In this document: positions 48,301 through 59,172 of the stretch, piece by piece | How the letters are laid out: every line of letters starts with the position of its first letter | Position numbering within the stretch: the first letter of the stretch is position 1 | Origin: Adineta steineri | Taxonomy: Eukaryota > Rotifera > Eurotatoria > Adinetida > Adinetidae | Direction of reading: 5' to 3' | NCBI GenBank assembly: GCA_905250115.1 | Contig: CAJNOI010000011.1 | Coordinates: forward strand, 889,414 to 953,413 | Length of the DNA stretch: 64,000 nucleotides | Program-made: the position numbers and the translations under genes | The notes under the pieces: generated by a model | The model's database searches: none | Seen by the model: only the letters and a program-made list of their open reading frames with translations | What the model was told of the DNA's origin: nothing

Positions 48301-49430
48301 AGATGACTTCGTTGGTTTTTCAAATTTGCGAGAAGCTTTCATATAGAGATGGACAGAATGGCTGAAAACTGACTTTAGTTATGCTCTAGTATATCTGAAA
48401 TTGCCCAAAATTCACTGACATAATCTTTCCAAATAAATTATGTTCAGTTAAGTTAAACTCTCAAAAATTGAATAAAATACGACGATTAATAGTGTTTATA
48501 TGCTAGTATAGATCTGAGAGCAAACTTTTTGTATTTAATAGGCTGCAGTACGTTTCTTAATCAAACTACTTACGCATTTGGTAACGAACCATTCTCAGTA
48601 GCAGTTGTCGATGTGAATAGCGACAATAAACCCGATATTGTTATTGCAAACGATGGCGATAACACCCTCGGTATTCTTCTCAACGCAGGCAGTGGTATCT
48701 TTAATGCTGAAACTATTTACCCAGTTGGTACGACTCCACGATCAGCAACAGTCGTCGATGTGAATAGCGACAGTAAACCCGATATTGTTGTTGCANNNNN
48801 NNNNNTTCGAACAACGTCGGTGTTCTTCTCAACACAGGCAACGGCACCTTTAAGGCTCAAACTAATTACACAGTTGGCACTAACCCTTCGGCAGTATCAG
48901 TCGTCGATGTAAATAGTGACAACAAACCCGATATTGTTATTGCAAACGATGGCGATAACAACGTCGGTGTTCTTCTCAACGCAGGCAATGGTATTTTTAA
49001 TGCTCAAACTACTTACCCAGTTGGTACGTACCCAGTAGCAGTAGCAGTCGTCGATGTGAATAGCGACAGTAAACCCGATATTATTGTTGCAAATTATGGT
49101 TCGAACAACATCGGTGTTCTTCTCAACACAGGCAACGGCACCTTTACTGCTCAAACTAATTACACAGTTGATAGTGAACCATATTCAGTAGCAGTCGTCG
49201 ACGTGAATAGTGACAATAAACCCGATATTATTGTTGCAAACACTGGTTCGAACACCGTCGGTGTTCTTCTCAACATAGGCAACGGCACCTTTACTGCTCA
49301 AACTACTTACGCAGTTGGTGCTACTCCACGATCAGTAGCAGTCGTTGATGTGAATAGCGACAGTAAACCCGATATTGTTGTTGTAAATTATGGTTCGCCA
49401 TACACCGTCGGTGTTCTCTTACATTGTTAA
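45305..49430 (+). CDS. secreted PAN / Thr-Ser-rich / FG-GAP repeat protein
   Basis: Predicted extracellular protein of about 487 residues. Exons 45305-45638 (signal peptide about residues 1-22, then a PAN/Apple-like domain with CSNSNCSPL, CQMACLAEVHCKAISF and NCELF), 46879-47121 (about 80 residues of almost pure Thr/Ser, mucin-like linker) and 48542-49430 (six FG-GAP/VCBS repeats). Both introns are phase 1 and all joins are in frame. Each repeat is 49 residues (147 bases) of the form VVDVNSDNKPDIVIAN..G.N..GVLLN.GNGTF, with the DxNxDxxxD calcium-binding loop of this family. Ten N at 48796-48805 interrupt repeat 2. PAN and FG-GAP domains bind sugars or proteins, so adhesion or a surface coat is plausible. 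The start ATG is preferred because a clean signal peptide follows. Confidence 0.8.
46063..46202. repeat. palindromic repeats in the first intron of the PAN/FG-GAP gene
   Basis: A perfect 22-base palindrome, ACTTTTGGCAATTGCCAAAAGT, lies at 46063-46084 and an almost identical copy at 46181-46202. Between them GGATTTTCGCCG and GCCGAAAATCC face each other. The arrangement suggests a small fold-back element. Confidence 0.65.
46739..46860. repeat. G-rich fold-back repeat before the mucin-like exon
   Basis: The left arm GGCGTGGTTGTGGGTGTAGG is the inverse of CAACCACGCCCACACCCACA on the right, with about 60 bases between. It ends 18 bases before the acceptor of the Thr/Ser exon. Confidence 0.75.
48796..48805. 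other. assembly gap (10 N)
   Basis: Neighbouring 147-base repeats have 8 bases at this place, so the run of 10 N is a placeholder that breaks the reading frame artificially. Confidence 0.9.
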
Positions 49431-50860
49431 GACTTATCGATGACTAACCTTTATTTATTCATTAACACTTTACTACTCTATTAAGTATATTACTCTTATA
49501 AAACATTCTACAATACGTACTAACATTTATTTTCATTCTATATTAAAAAATTTAACAAAATTTTGCGAACAAAGTCGCCACCTCTTCTGCTTTTTTTCTG
49601 TCGTTTCTGCTTTTTCAATGTTTTTCTGCTTTTTAAAATATTATCTGCTTTTCATTTTTAACTCAATTTCAGTTCTAATAAATCATTATTGCATACATAT
49701 CCGATGAATTCTTAGTGATGTATAATGAAATTAATAAGATGGCGATCTCGGATTTCCAATAGTGAATAAAAATGGCCAATATAAATGCCACTAGCGAAGG
49801 CTGTTCTTTACTAATTTTTTTTTCTTTCTGAAGTATTTTCTACCAATCATCGAAATCTTTAAATTCATTGTACACAATTTTCTGCCTATTGTTCGTTATT
49901 GGTTAAGAATATGATAAGCTGTAATATTTGTGCATTGGTAAGATAGTTCTAACTAATTAAAGAAACCATTGGAAGTATGAAATAATGGCGTGTTGCATCA
50001 TATGCAAACAGAGTTTTCCGTCTGGTCCTCTAAAAATAACTATTCTTAGATATGTTAAAAAAGATGAATGTTTTTACCAAAACTCAAAATAACATGGATT
50101 GTTTCCATTCTTCTTCAGAAAAAATAGCGTGCGACTGACGGTTCAAACGCACTTCTGAAAATAGACAAATCAATATCACAATTACAGACAGCATGTTGTT
50201 TTTCTAGAAAATTGACATAAAACTCTTATGGGAAAGCAAACTAGAAATTCTTTTTGTATACGATTTGATATTTTTTAATTTTGTTTTTGTACACGTTTGA
50301 TTTTCTTTATTTTTCTTTCACATTAAATGATACAGATACTATAAGAGGCCTACTACATGACATTTAGACTGGATCAATACCTTATAATGTGAAGGAAAAA
50401 TAAAAAAAGGTAACTGTGTCTATACAACTCAAAAGAAAACAAATTCGCTTAAACTTCTGTACATGATTGTGCGCTTGCAAGTCTTTCGCATATTAAAATG
50501 TCATTAACTTTTTATAAGCTCATGCATAATAGTGCTATTTTTTTCTAGCATTTTATTGTGTGATTCAAAAATATATATGATTTTTTACCAATTAATCGTA
50601 ACAGTAAACAAAATTCAAAATCATTTTTCTCATTTTATTAAATAGATTGTTGTATTGTAGCGCCGTCTATCGTATGTTTTTCTTTCATTGGTTAAAGATA
50701 TAAACCGATAAAAGATTCAAATCGAAGCCCCTTTCACAACGACTTTTTTTTTCTTCTTACAGTTCACTTCTCTCTCGTTCGAGATTGCTCCAGTTAGAAT
50801 CAATCCATTAGGTTATTGTTTTTTTTTAAAGATTATTTATTTCTCATTGTCTCGTAATAA
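49431..50860. other. intergenic, with possible transposon end
   Basis: No gene seen. ACAAATTCGCTTAAACTTCTGTAC at 50441-50464 is the reverse complement of the Tc1-like end found before the gap at 36217 (15 identical bases). T-rich promoter DNA precedes akirin. Confidence 0.5.
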
Positions 50861-51592
50861 ATGGCTTCATGTATGGCATTAAAACGTTCATTTGAACATG
50901 ATCGAGATTCTTCCAATAATAATCCATTTGAATCTCGAACAACAGCATCACCATCATCATCAAAACGACAACGTCGTTGTTTTCCAATGACAGTTGTTTC
51001 ATCACCAACAACAACAACAATGACTAATGAAACAACAGAATCAACAGTATTTCCTGATGTTCAACCAATTTTAACGACTGGTAAATTAATGAGAAAAGAA
51101 AGTCTATAATATTTTAATTCATTTTTTTTTCTATTGATATATTAGATGTTTTATTAACTCGAATAAAAGAGGAAGTTCGTCGTCTTCAACGACGTCATCA
51201 GATGAAAATTCCAACATCATCTGAATTAAGTGACGATGATAATAATACTAATCTTAATGAATGTCGCTCAACAACAAATTCACAACATCTTTTAACACTT
51301 AAACAAGTTAATATAATATGTGCAAGATTATTGAAAGAACGTGAAGAAAAACTTCGTGAAGAATACGATAGGATTTTATCAAATAAACTTAGTGGTAAAA
51401 TCAAAGTTTTTTTTCTTAATTTGCAAATAAATCTATACTGTTTTTTTCCTCTTCTAGAACAATATGAAGGTTTTGTTCGATTTACTCAAGATCAACTTAC
51501 ACGAAGATTTTCTGAATTACAATTTTCCTGTAAGTTTTTATCATTTCAAATGATATGCAATTAAATGTTTATGTTTTTTAGATGTTTCATGA
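50861..51592 (+). CDS. akirin
   Basis: Conserved nuclear protein that bridges transcription factors (NF-kB/Relish, Twist) to SWI/SNF chromatin remodelling, needed for innate immune and muscle gene expression. Exons 50861-51080, 51146-51394, 51458-51529, 51582-51592 give 183 residues. The N-terminal MALKRSFE and the SSSKRQRR nuclear signal, [34 protein letters not shown] and [14 protein letters not shown] are diagnostic. The protein ends in YVS, as akirins do; the last exon holds only the final codons. The ATG at 50861 opens with MASCMALKR, matching the family MACGATLKR. Confidence 0.97.
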
Positions 51593-52867
51593 TCGTTTTG
51601 TTTATTTCGTTTATATATATAACTTGGTGCTGGTTGATAAACTTCTCGATCCGTTTGTATACATTATGATTATCTTTTTTTTATATACCAAAAACAAACA
51701 TTGTTTTTTTCTTTTTGCATGTCTGCTATTATTTGTGTATTATTCTTTTGTTTGTATTCTTCTATTTCCTCCTTAAAGGTGGTGCAGTTATTATGCGCAG
51801 ATAGATAAAGAAATTATTAATAGTAATACACACATGCAGACATAGATCTTCTTTCTCTTGTATTTTATGTTTATTAGTTTCGAGTTTTCTTTTTTGCGAT
51901 TAAATAAAGACTTACAAAAAAAAAAGAAAGGATAATGATTGTATTATATAGAATTTAAATATTATTTCAAATTCTCAACGATTATATGATGAAAAATGAA
52001 GGTTAGTATAGTTACAAATAATTATAATAGTATTAAACTGTCAATGTAAAGAAGAAAAAAACGGATGACAACTAGGTATGATTGGTTGATTATATATATA
52101 TATGTATGTATGTCAAGAAGAAAAAAGAGTGCGAAGAAAAAAAAACGAGCTGATGCTTTTTGATAAATGTAAACGAACGTTAAACGTTTGATGAGATGAC
52201 GATGATAGTAAGAAAAGACAAGAAAATGTACTGAACAAATGAGAAAGAAAAGAAAGGAAGAACATCACGTACATATTTCTCTCGTTCCTTTCGTCTGTCC
52301 GAATAAGTATTGATTATATATCGATAGCGTGATGATTCAAATTTCTTATTTCTTTACAATACTTTAATCGATTTTCCAATAATATTTCATCAATAAAAAA
52401 TAAATAAGTAAGTAAGTTTAATTTTCAAAAGATATAAGAAGGACGAAAGAAAAATACAATAAGACATATATTTTGATCAGTGTATATGTCAGGTAACTGA
52501 TGAGAAAATACGACAATGATTACTATTTGTACAAAGTAACATATAAGATTATTTTTATAAATCTAAATGTTATTTAGTAAAATTCTTTTTCTTTTTAAAT
52601 TGACTTATAAAAAAATGAACATAGAATGATTACTTTTCAATAAAAAAGTCATATCGATCATAGTTGATGAAATAAAGATTATTATTTCATTTCTGTTCGT
52701 ATATATATCAAATTAAAATACAACTAGTAGATCCATACCACCTACACTATTGTCTAAATTTATACTCTTCTTATTGATGATATTTAACAAGATTATATAG
52801 TTAGAAGAAGAAAAAAAAGAGTGAATAGAGTAAAAACTACTCATTCTTATGTTTTATAAGACAAAAC
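51593..52867. other. intergenic spacer
   Basis: T- and A-rich DNA with akirin 3' sequence and a short TATATATATATGTATGTATG run near 52093. No gene seen. Confidence 0.5.
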
Positions 52868-55800
52868 ATGATGACAATTGAGAATCAAGACAATATGGCT
52901 AACGAACGTATGTTATTTGGAAATTTTTTTGTTTCTTATAAATATTAATTTATTCCACATATAATGGTTTCTGTTTCTAGCTATCTATTATTATTCTTTA
53001 TGTGTAGAGAAATCTCTCTCGGTCTATATATTGTTTTTTGACATTTTTATTGAACTATTTAGAGCCACCAATTTCAACAATTAGTTCTGCGGAATTAGAT
53101 ATGACTAAAACATTACGAAATGTAAAAACATTCAAGAAAAGTTGGGATTCTGATAAAGCACTTAAAAGTACATACAAAGGTTTGTTTGGAAAATATCAAT
53201 TACGTGCTTATTTATTTGTGGCATTGGGTTATGGTATTGTTGCAGCATGGTTGACAGAAATGCCAGCATTTGCTTGTAAGAATTTTTAAAAATAAAATTA
53301 TTATCTATTAATATAGAATATGTAGTATTATCACCGAAGCATATTGATTGCACACCACATTATCTGAATATATTAAATAATCAATCATCTTTACAATTGA
53401 ATAATACAATGTTACGAGTCACGAATCAAAACATGACAAAAATAAGAATTCATGGACAAACTCGAAAACTAGATTCAATATATAATTATAGCAACGAATA
53501 TGGACAAACTGTACTTACAGAAGTAAGAATTAATATCTTTTTTTTATTTTGTTGAATAGATAAAATAGTAGCACTCACTTAAAATAATGATCCATTTTTG
53601 TCTTATTCTAGTACGAAGTTTTATGTAATAAGGCACGCGTAAAACTACCCTATATAGTATACATAATTGGTTTAATTCTTGGTGGTCTTGTATTTGGTTA
53701 TCTTGCTGATTATAGTGGAAGAAAAATGATTTTATCTGGTAAATTTTTTTCTTATTTCTTTATTTGTTAAATTAATACGTATAATTAAAGGTTCAATGTG
53801 GACAGCATGTATTCTATCAATATTTCAATTACTAAGTGATGATTATATTTCTTATGTCTTCTTTATATTTTTTATTGGAGTGGCTATTGGCGCTGTACAA
53901 GTTATTACTATTCCATATGTTATGGAAATGGTAAACAATTGATTTTCTATTGTGTATACAAGATTTTAATTAGATCTATTTAGTTTCCAATTGAAACTCG
54001 AGCTATCTATGGTTTATCATTATTGGGTATTGTATTTTTATTAGATATGATTATACCATGGCTTGGATTATTAATAAAAAATTGGAAAATTTTACAAGCA
54101 GTTGTTACTATACCATTGATTATTACTGCTGCTCTTCATTGGTATGTTGATACAAAAGATAGACGATTTTAAACCATAACAAATATCATTGTTTATCGAT
54201 CTGTAGAAATGAATAAGAATAAAGAGCATAGAATATAATTAACCTATAGAAAAGTATCAGTTCTCGTTCATTTAGGATAACAGAAGAATCGATGTTTTGG
54301 TATACAACTCAAAAAGATTATTTTACAGCTGTAGTATCTTTAAAAAAAATTGCTCAATTTAATGGGGTTAATTTTGAAGAAGTATTTCGTGAGGCACGTG
54401 ATTTTCTTCGTGGTAAACATTCGAAAGGTATTCAATGTGATTTTCAACCATTACTTCGACTTGGTTTGTATTTGTTTTGTTAATTAAATAAATATAATTA
54501 AGAACAAATTTTCTTTAGAGGATATTAAATCTTTAAGTTCAAAATATCCAGATTTTGATATGGTAGAATTACAAGCTATAACAAATAAAAATAATTTAAC
54601 ACAACGTATACTACAAATACTAACTGGTCATCATTATTATCCAACATTATCAACATTTTATCCAACAGATTATCTTCATTCATATATATTAATTATTTAT
54701 TTACTGGTTATGTGTGGCCTTTGGTTTGTATTTCTATCTGAAAACAAAAAAACATGCAAAACTTCTTTTTTCTTTCTTTTTGATTATTTTAAGGCTTGTT
54801 AGTTCTTTAACTGAATACAGTCTTGATGTTCCACATTTAACACAACATTTAACTGATAATTTTTTTTCAAATTATTTTTATACACATCTAATACAAGTTC
54901 TTTCATTTGTTGTTGCAGTTCCTTTGGTTCATATGTAAATAGATTAATGAATGTAAAATTGAATAAATTCTATTATTTAGATGGGGTCGTCGATGGCCAA
55001 CATTTTGCTTTTTTCTTATTGCAGAAGTTTGTTTACTTGGTTCAGTAGCTGTTAACTTTGGTAATAAAATTTTATTTTATTTATATTTACTTATTTATGT
55101 TTTATTCTATAGATAATGAACCAGCACGTTCAGCAATGCTTGTAGTTTATTTTACAGGAAAATTTGCTACTCGTGCTGCATTTATTGTTTTAATTATTTA
55201 TACATGTGAAATATTTCCAACAGGTTTAAGGTAAATTATTCGATGTGGTTATTGAAATTTTATTTCTTATTATTATTTAAAGATGTACAACACTTGGTAT
55301 TTGTTATACATTTCGTTTAATTGGTATTGCACTTGCTTCTCCAGATATAGTAAGTAAATAATATATAAGATTATTTTATTTCTTAAAAAAATTTAATTTA
55401 AGGGCGAAATAAACGATTGGCGAGCTCGTCTTATCTATGGAATTCTTTCATTAGTTCTTGGTTCAATGGCACTTTTATTACCTGAAACAAAAAAATTTCC
55501 CTTACCAAGAACAATGATACAAGTAGAAGTTATGCCAACATCGATAAGTAAAAGTTTTCGTCGTCAACGTTCTGTACTTGTTAAACGAAATATTCGTAAA
55601 GATGGAACACATCCAGAAAGAGGAAATAATTTTAATGACGCTGCTTCAGTATTATCTGGTGTACCTTCAATTCGTCCATATGACAATCAATCAACATTAC
55701 ATAGTGTCTATGAATTACAAGAATTTGGACAAGATGATACAGTACATTCAATGACAAATCGAAATTTATCTCGTCGAATGGATCCTCGTTATTCATCATT

Positions 55801-56209
55801 ATATCATCCATATAGTGGTATTAATACTGATATATATCGACAACAACAATCTATTGCTGAAGATGTTGAATATGATGATGTTAATGATGAAGGTGTACGT
55901 TTAACAGTACAACGACATCTTAATGAACAACAATTATCTGCAAAAAAGAATTCCATCATACATACCGATGAAGATGTTATTATTTTACCAGCTAGAACAT
56001 CAATTAGCAGTCAATCTATACCTGATGCACCATCACAACTTGAAATAACAGCACAAATTCAAGCAGGTAATGTAGCAGAAGATCGAACAGGAATACCAAT
56101 AACACCCGACAAAACAAAAGATATTGATCCTGATGAAGCATTATCGCAATCACCAAGATACCGACGAACAATGAGTCAAGATGAAAATTATTTTTCTGAA
56201 CATTGTTGA
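52868..56209 (+). CDS. SLC22-like organic ion transporter with long C-terminal tail
   Basis: Major-facilitator membrane protein that probably moves organic cations, anions or carnitine. Exons 52868-52907, 53063-53275, 53326-53522, 53612-53738, 53791-53930, 53984-54141, 54276-54463, 54519-54723, 54794-54934, 54981-55060, 55113-55230, 55283-55349, 55403-56209 give 826 residues. Family marks are a first membrane helix followed by a large Asn-glycosylated outer loop (several NxS/T), YEVLCNKA, the MFS motif GLVFGYLADYSGRK, WGRRWPTF, CEIFPTGLR and LLPETKKFPLPRT. After the last helix come about 230 hydrophilic residues; usual SLC22 tails are 20-40. The tail has RRQRSVLVKR and many Ser/Thr and acidic patches, so it may bind partners. 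The 13-codon first exon is supported by frame only; the intron before exon 3 needs the acceptor at 53324-53325, since the AG eleven bases earlier gives a stop. Confidence 0.85.
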
Positions 56210-59172
56210 TATTTTATTTCTATAAATGATTTATTATAGTTTGATGATGATATAAACAGTATTATTAAGTAGAATTTCATATTTTCTTTTTCGGATACAT
56301 CAATGTCATGTTAACATCTTGTTGTTATTTATCAAAATTGTTTCTTCTATGTTTTTTTTTGTAATCTTTCACATACATATGGGTTTTAGTATTTATTGAA
56401 GAGTATAACTATTATTTCTTATATTCATTTTATATGCTCTGCTTATAACATTAGTAAAAAATTCTATTATTTTAACTTCAAATATACGAGCTTCTATCAG
56501 CTGAAAAATTATATCTGTCAACAAGATTTTTATGTACGTTAAATTATAATAGATATTAATTATAACATATATAATAATCAATAGAAATATTCAAGATATG
56601 TATCGAGTATAAACCTTATTTTGCTGACATTCTATATATAATGCAAAATAAAAGGTCATTGTACATTTAGTTCGGATTAGGAAAATAATATCGCGATAAA
56701 AATATGTTGATATTTACAAGATAGAATAGTTAAGAAAATTATTCAGAAAAATAATAGACTATAATATCTGTCTTCAGTTGCGTGTATGTCATATTTCATC
56801 AGTACTATCAATTATTTAATTTTTACAACGCAAAAAAAAAACTCTACATAATTATTAATTAGTGAGTTCATATAAAATCTTTTTTTCATAGTTAATTATA
56901 ACTCTGCATCAATTTTTCGAACTAGATAGAGAGAGAGAGAGATCTAACATGATAATTTCATTCTTTTTTGTTATAGTGATGCAATCGGATTAAAAGTTTT
57001 TATCTAATTAATATTTCATTTTCTAACGTTTGAACTCTATATAAAATAATAGTTTCATAAACCATGAATTTATATCTATTTAAGTATCTATTATTTTATA
57101 TTGTAGATAAGAAAAAAGTTTCAATAGTAAGTGAATATACAGAAAGAAAAAAGACCTTGAAGAAAGAAAACTAATTTATAAGAACAATATAGTTAAGAGT
57201 ATATTTTTTTTCCTTCCGCCTTTTTTTTTTTGTCAAGACATTTTATATTTATTTTACACATTCATAATAGATGGTGAAAATAGAGAAAATAATCGACACC
57301 TGAAACCATGTATTATTCTCTTTTCAGAAATTAAAAATTCTTTTCTCTCTTTTCTTTTCAACTATACAAGAGATTTTTCTTGTTTACACAATTAATGTCT
57401 ATTAAATATCTGTGTCTTGTTATTTTCAATTATAGAAATCTTTTGGTTCATTTTCTTTTCCTTCTTTGACTTGTTAACTAAAGATCCGATATTTCCCCTT
57501 GGTTCTTTTTTTTTCTTTTTGATCTATTCCTTAAAGGCTTCTTGCCCTTTTTTTTCTCACTCGCTCTATTTCTTGTTTGTCTGACTGATGTAGAGAGAAT
57601 ACTTGTGTTGTTTTTCAAAGACACGTACATTAAGATAAATGATAGACAAAGGAATTTCGTTGGTAATATTCATGACTAAAGACTTATTGCACGCACAATG
57701 ACTCGATTTTCAGACAAAAACACTTGTTTTTTTTCTCTTCTTTCTTGTTTGCGTGATAGAGAATGTATTAGAAATAACCTATTATACATATAAGAGGAAA
57801 ATGTGTAGGGTTTTTAAATAACTCAATCACTTTAATATAGTTTAATTATTTATTATACAAATAGCCGGATGGATAAGTCACTTTATTTCCGCATTTACCA
57901 ATCGAGAAAAGAACATGCAGAGATCATTTTGTTTCTATGTGTCAATATGTAAGTCTACTATGCATGATGTTTTGCAAAACTATAGTGAGTCGACGACATC
58001 AAACAGAATAAAAATGATTAGTAATACACGCGTTGATAGTATGGGAGCGATGGTGTTACATCAGACAGAATAATAACAACCTGGTCGGGTTATGACGATA
58101 GCAATTGTGAGAAAAAGTTGTCGCAAAGGAAGAAAAAAAACTTTCCAAAATGTAAACATGATATGGTAGACAGACAAATGTTAGGATAGGAAAAAAAGTG
58201 TCTCTTTCATCTTTCTAGTACCATATCACGTCGATCATTGTCGATATAAATAAAAGAAAGGTATTCATTAATAAAACAATACAAGAGAAGACTTTATTCG
58301 CGTAAGCATATATAGATATTAGTTATAGATAAAAATTTTAAATTGTTTTTTTTTCTTCTAAATAGAAATATTTATTTATTTGATCATACATATATTAATT
58401 AGATTAGATTTTTAAATGTGTTGAAAGAAGTAGTATAGTTATGGTTTGTTTTTGAAGAATTCTTTTCTATAAAAGATGTTATTTTCTTTTTTTAAGAATA
58501 ATTTCGAAGAAAATTGTGTGGAATCTTTCTAGAAAGAATAATTATTCATGCTTTAATGATTACAGATGTCTTTCATGAAAGATTAAACAAAGAATCCTAC
58601 TAGAAACTATATATAGTTTGTGATTAAAATTTCTTAGAAATTATAGAGAAAAAACTTGTTTATTTTTGGAAAAATTCTCTTGTTTTTTCTACAAATACGT
58701 TAGTTTAGACGACTGTAAACGATTAAACAAGTGTTTATATGAGTTTCAGATAAACTTCTTTAGATCTATTTTATGTCTTCTATTTTCCACATTAATGATT
58801 TTTGCGTCAGAACAAGATGATGTGTTAATACAGAACTTTCTATTTTCTTATCATCTGTCAGTCGATATATAGATTAATAAACGTTCGATGTTTTCCATCC
58901 GTCTATTAGTAGAAAACAAGGCGACAGCTGTAAATAGCACCTGATACCATCGATCCCTTATTACAAATCTAAATGTTATTTCTGATCGTTTCATAAGTAC
59001 TAAATATTGCTTATGAATTCTAGAGTGATGCCATTAAATCTGTTCTTCTCGGTTATTCTTTTTGTTCCTACATCTCCAGCTGAGATAATGATTACTTATT
59101 ATTATATCGAAGGCAAGTGATAATAGGAAGAAAACAAAAATACTAGCAGTGATAAGATCAAAAAACAAGTAA
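56210..59172. other. 3 kb intergenic region
   Basis: AT-rich with T-runs, a GAGAGAGAGAGA run near 56930 and no recognisable gene. Short open frames here (for example 56393-56581 minus, 58666-58872 plus) have no protein character. Confidence 0.5.

Noticed and set aside
53311-53316. AG acceptor at about 53315-53316 in the SLC22-like gene
   Set aside because: Joining there creates a stop codon; the AG at 53324-53325 keeps the frame and the conserved following sequence.
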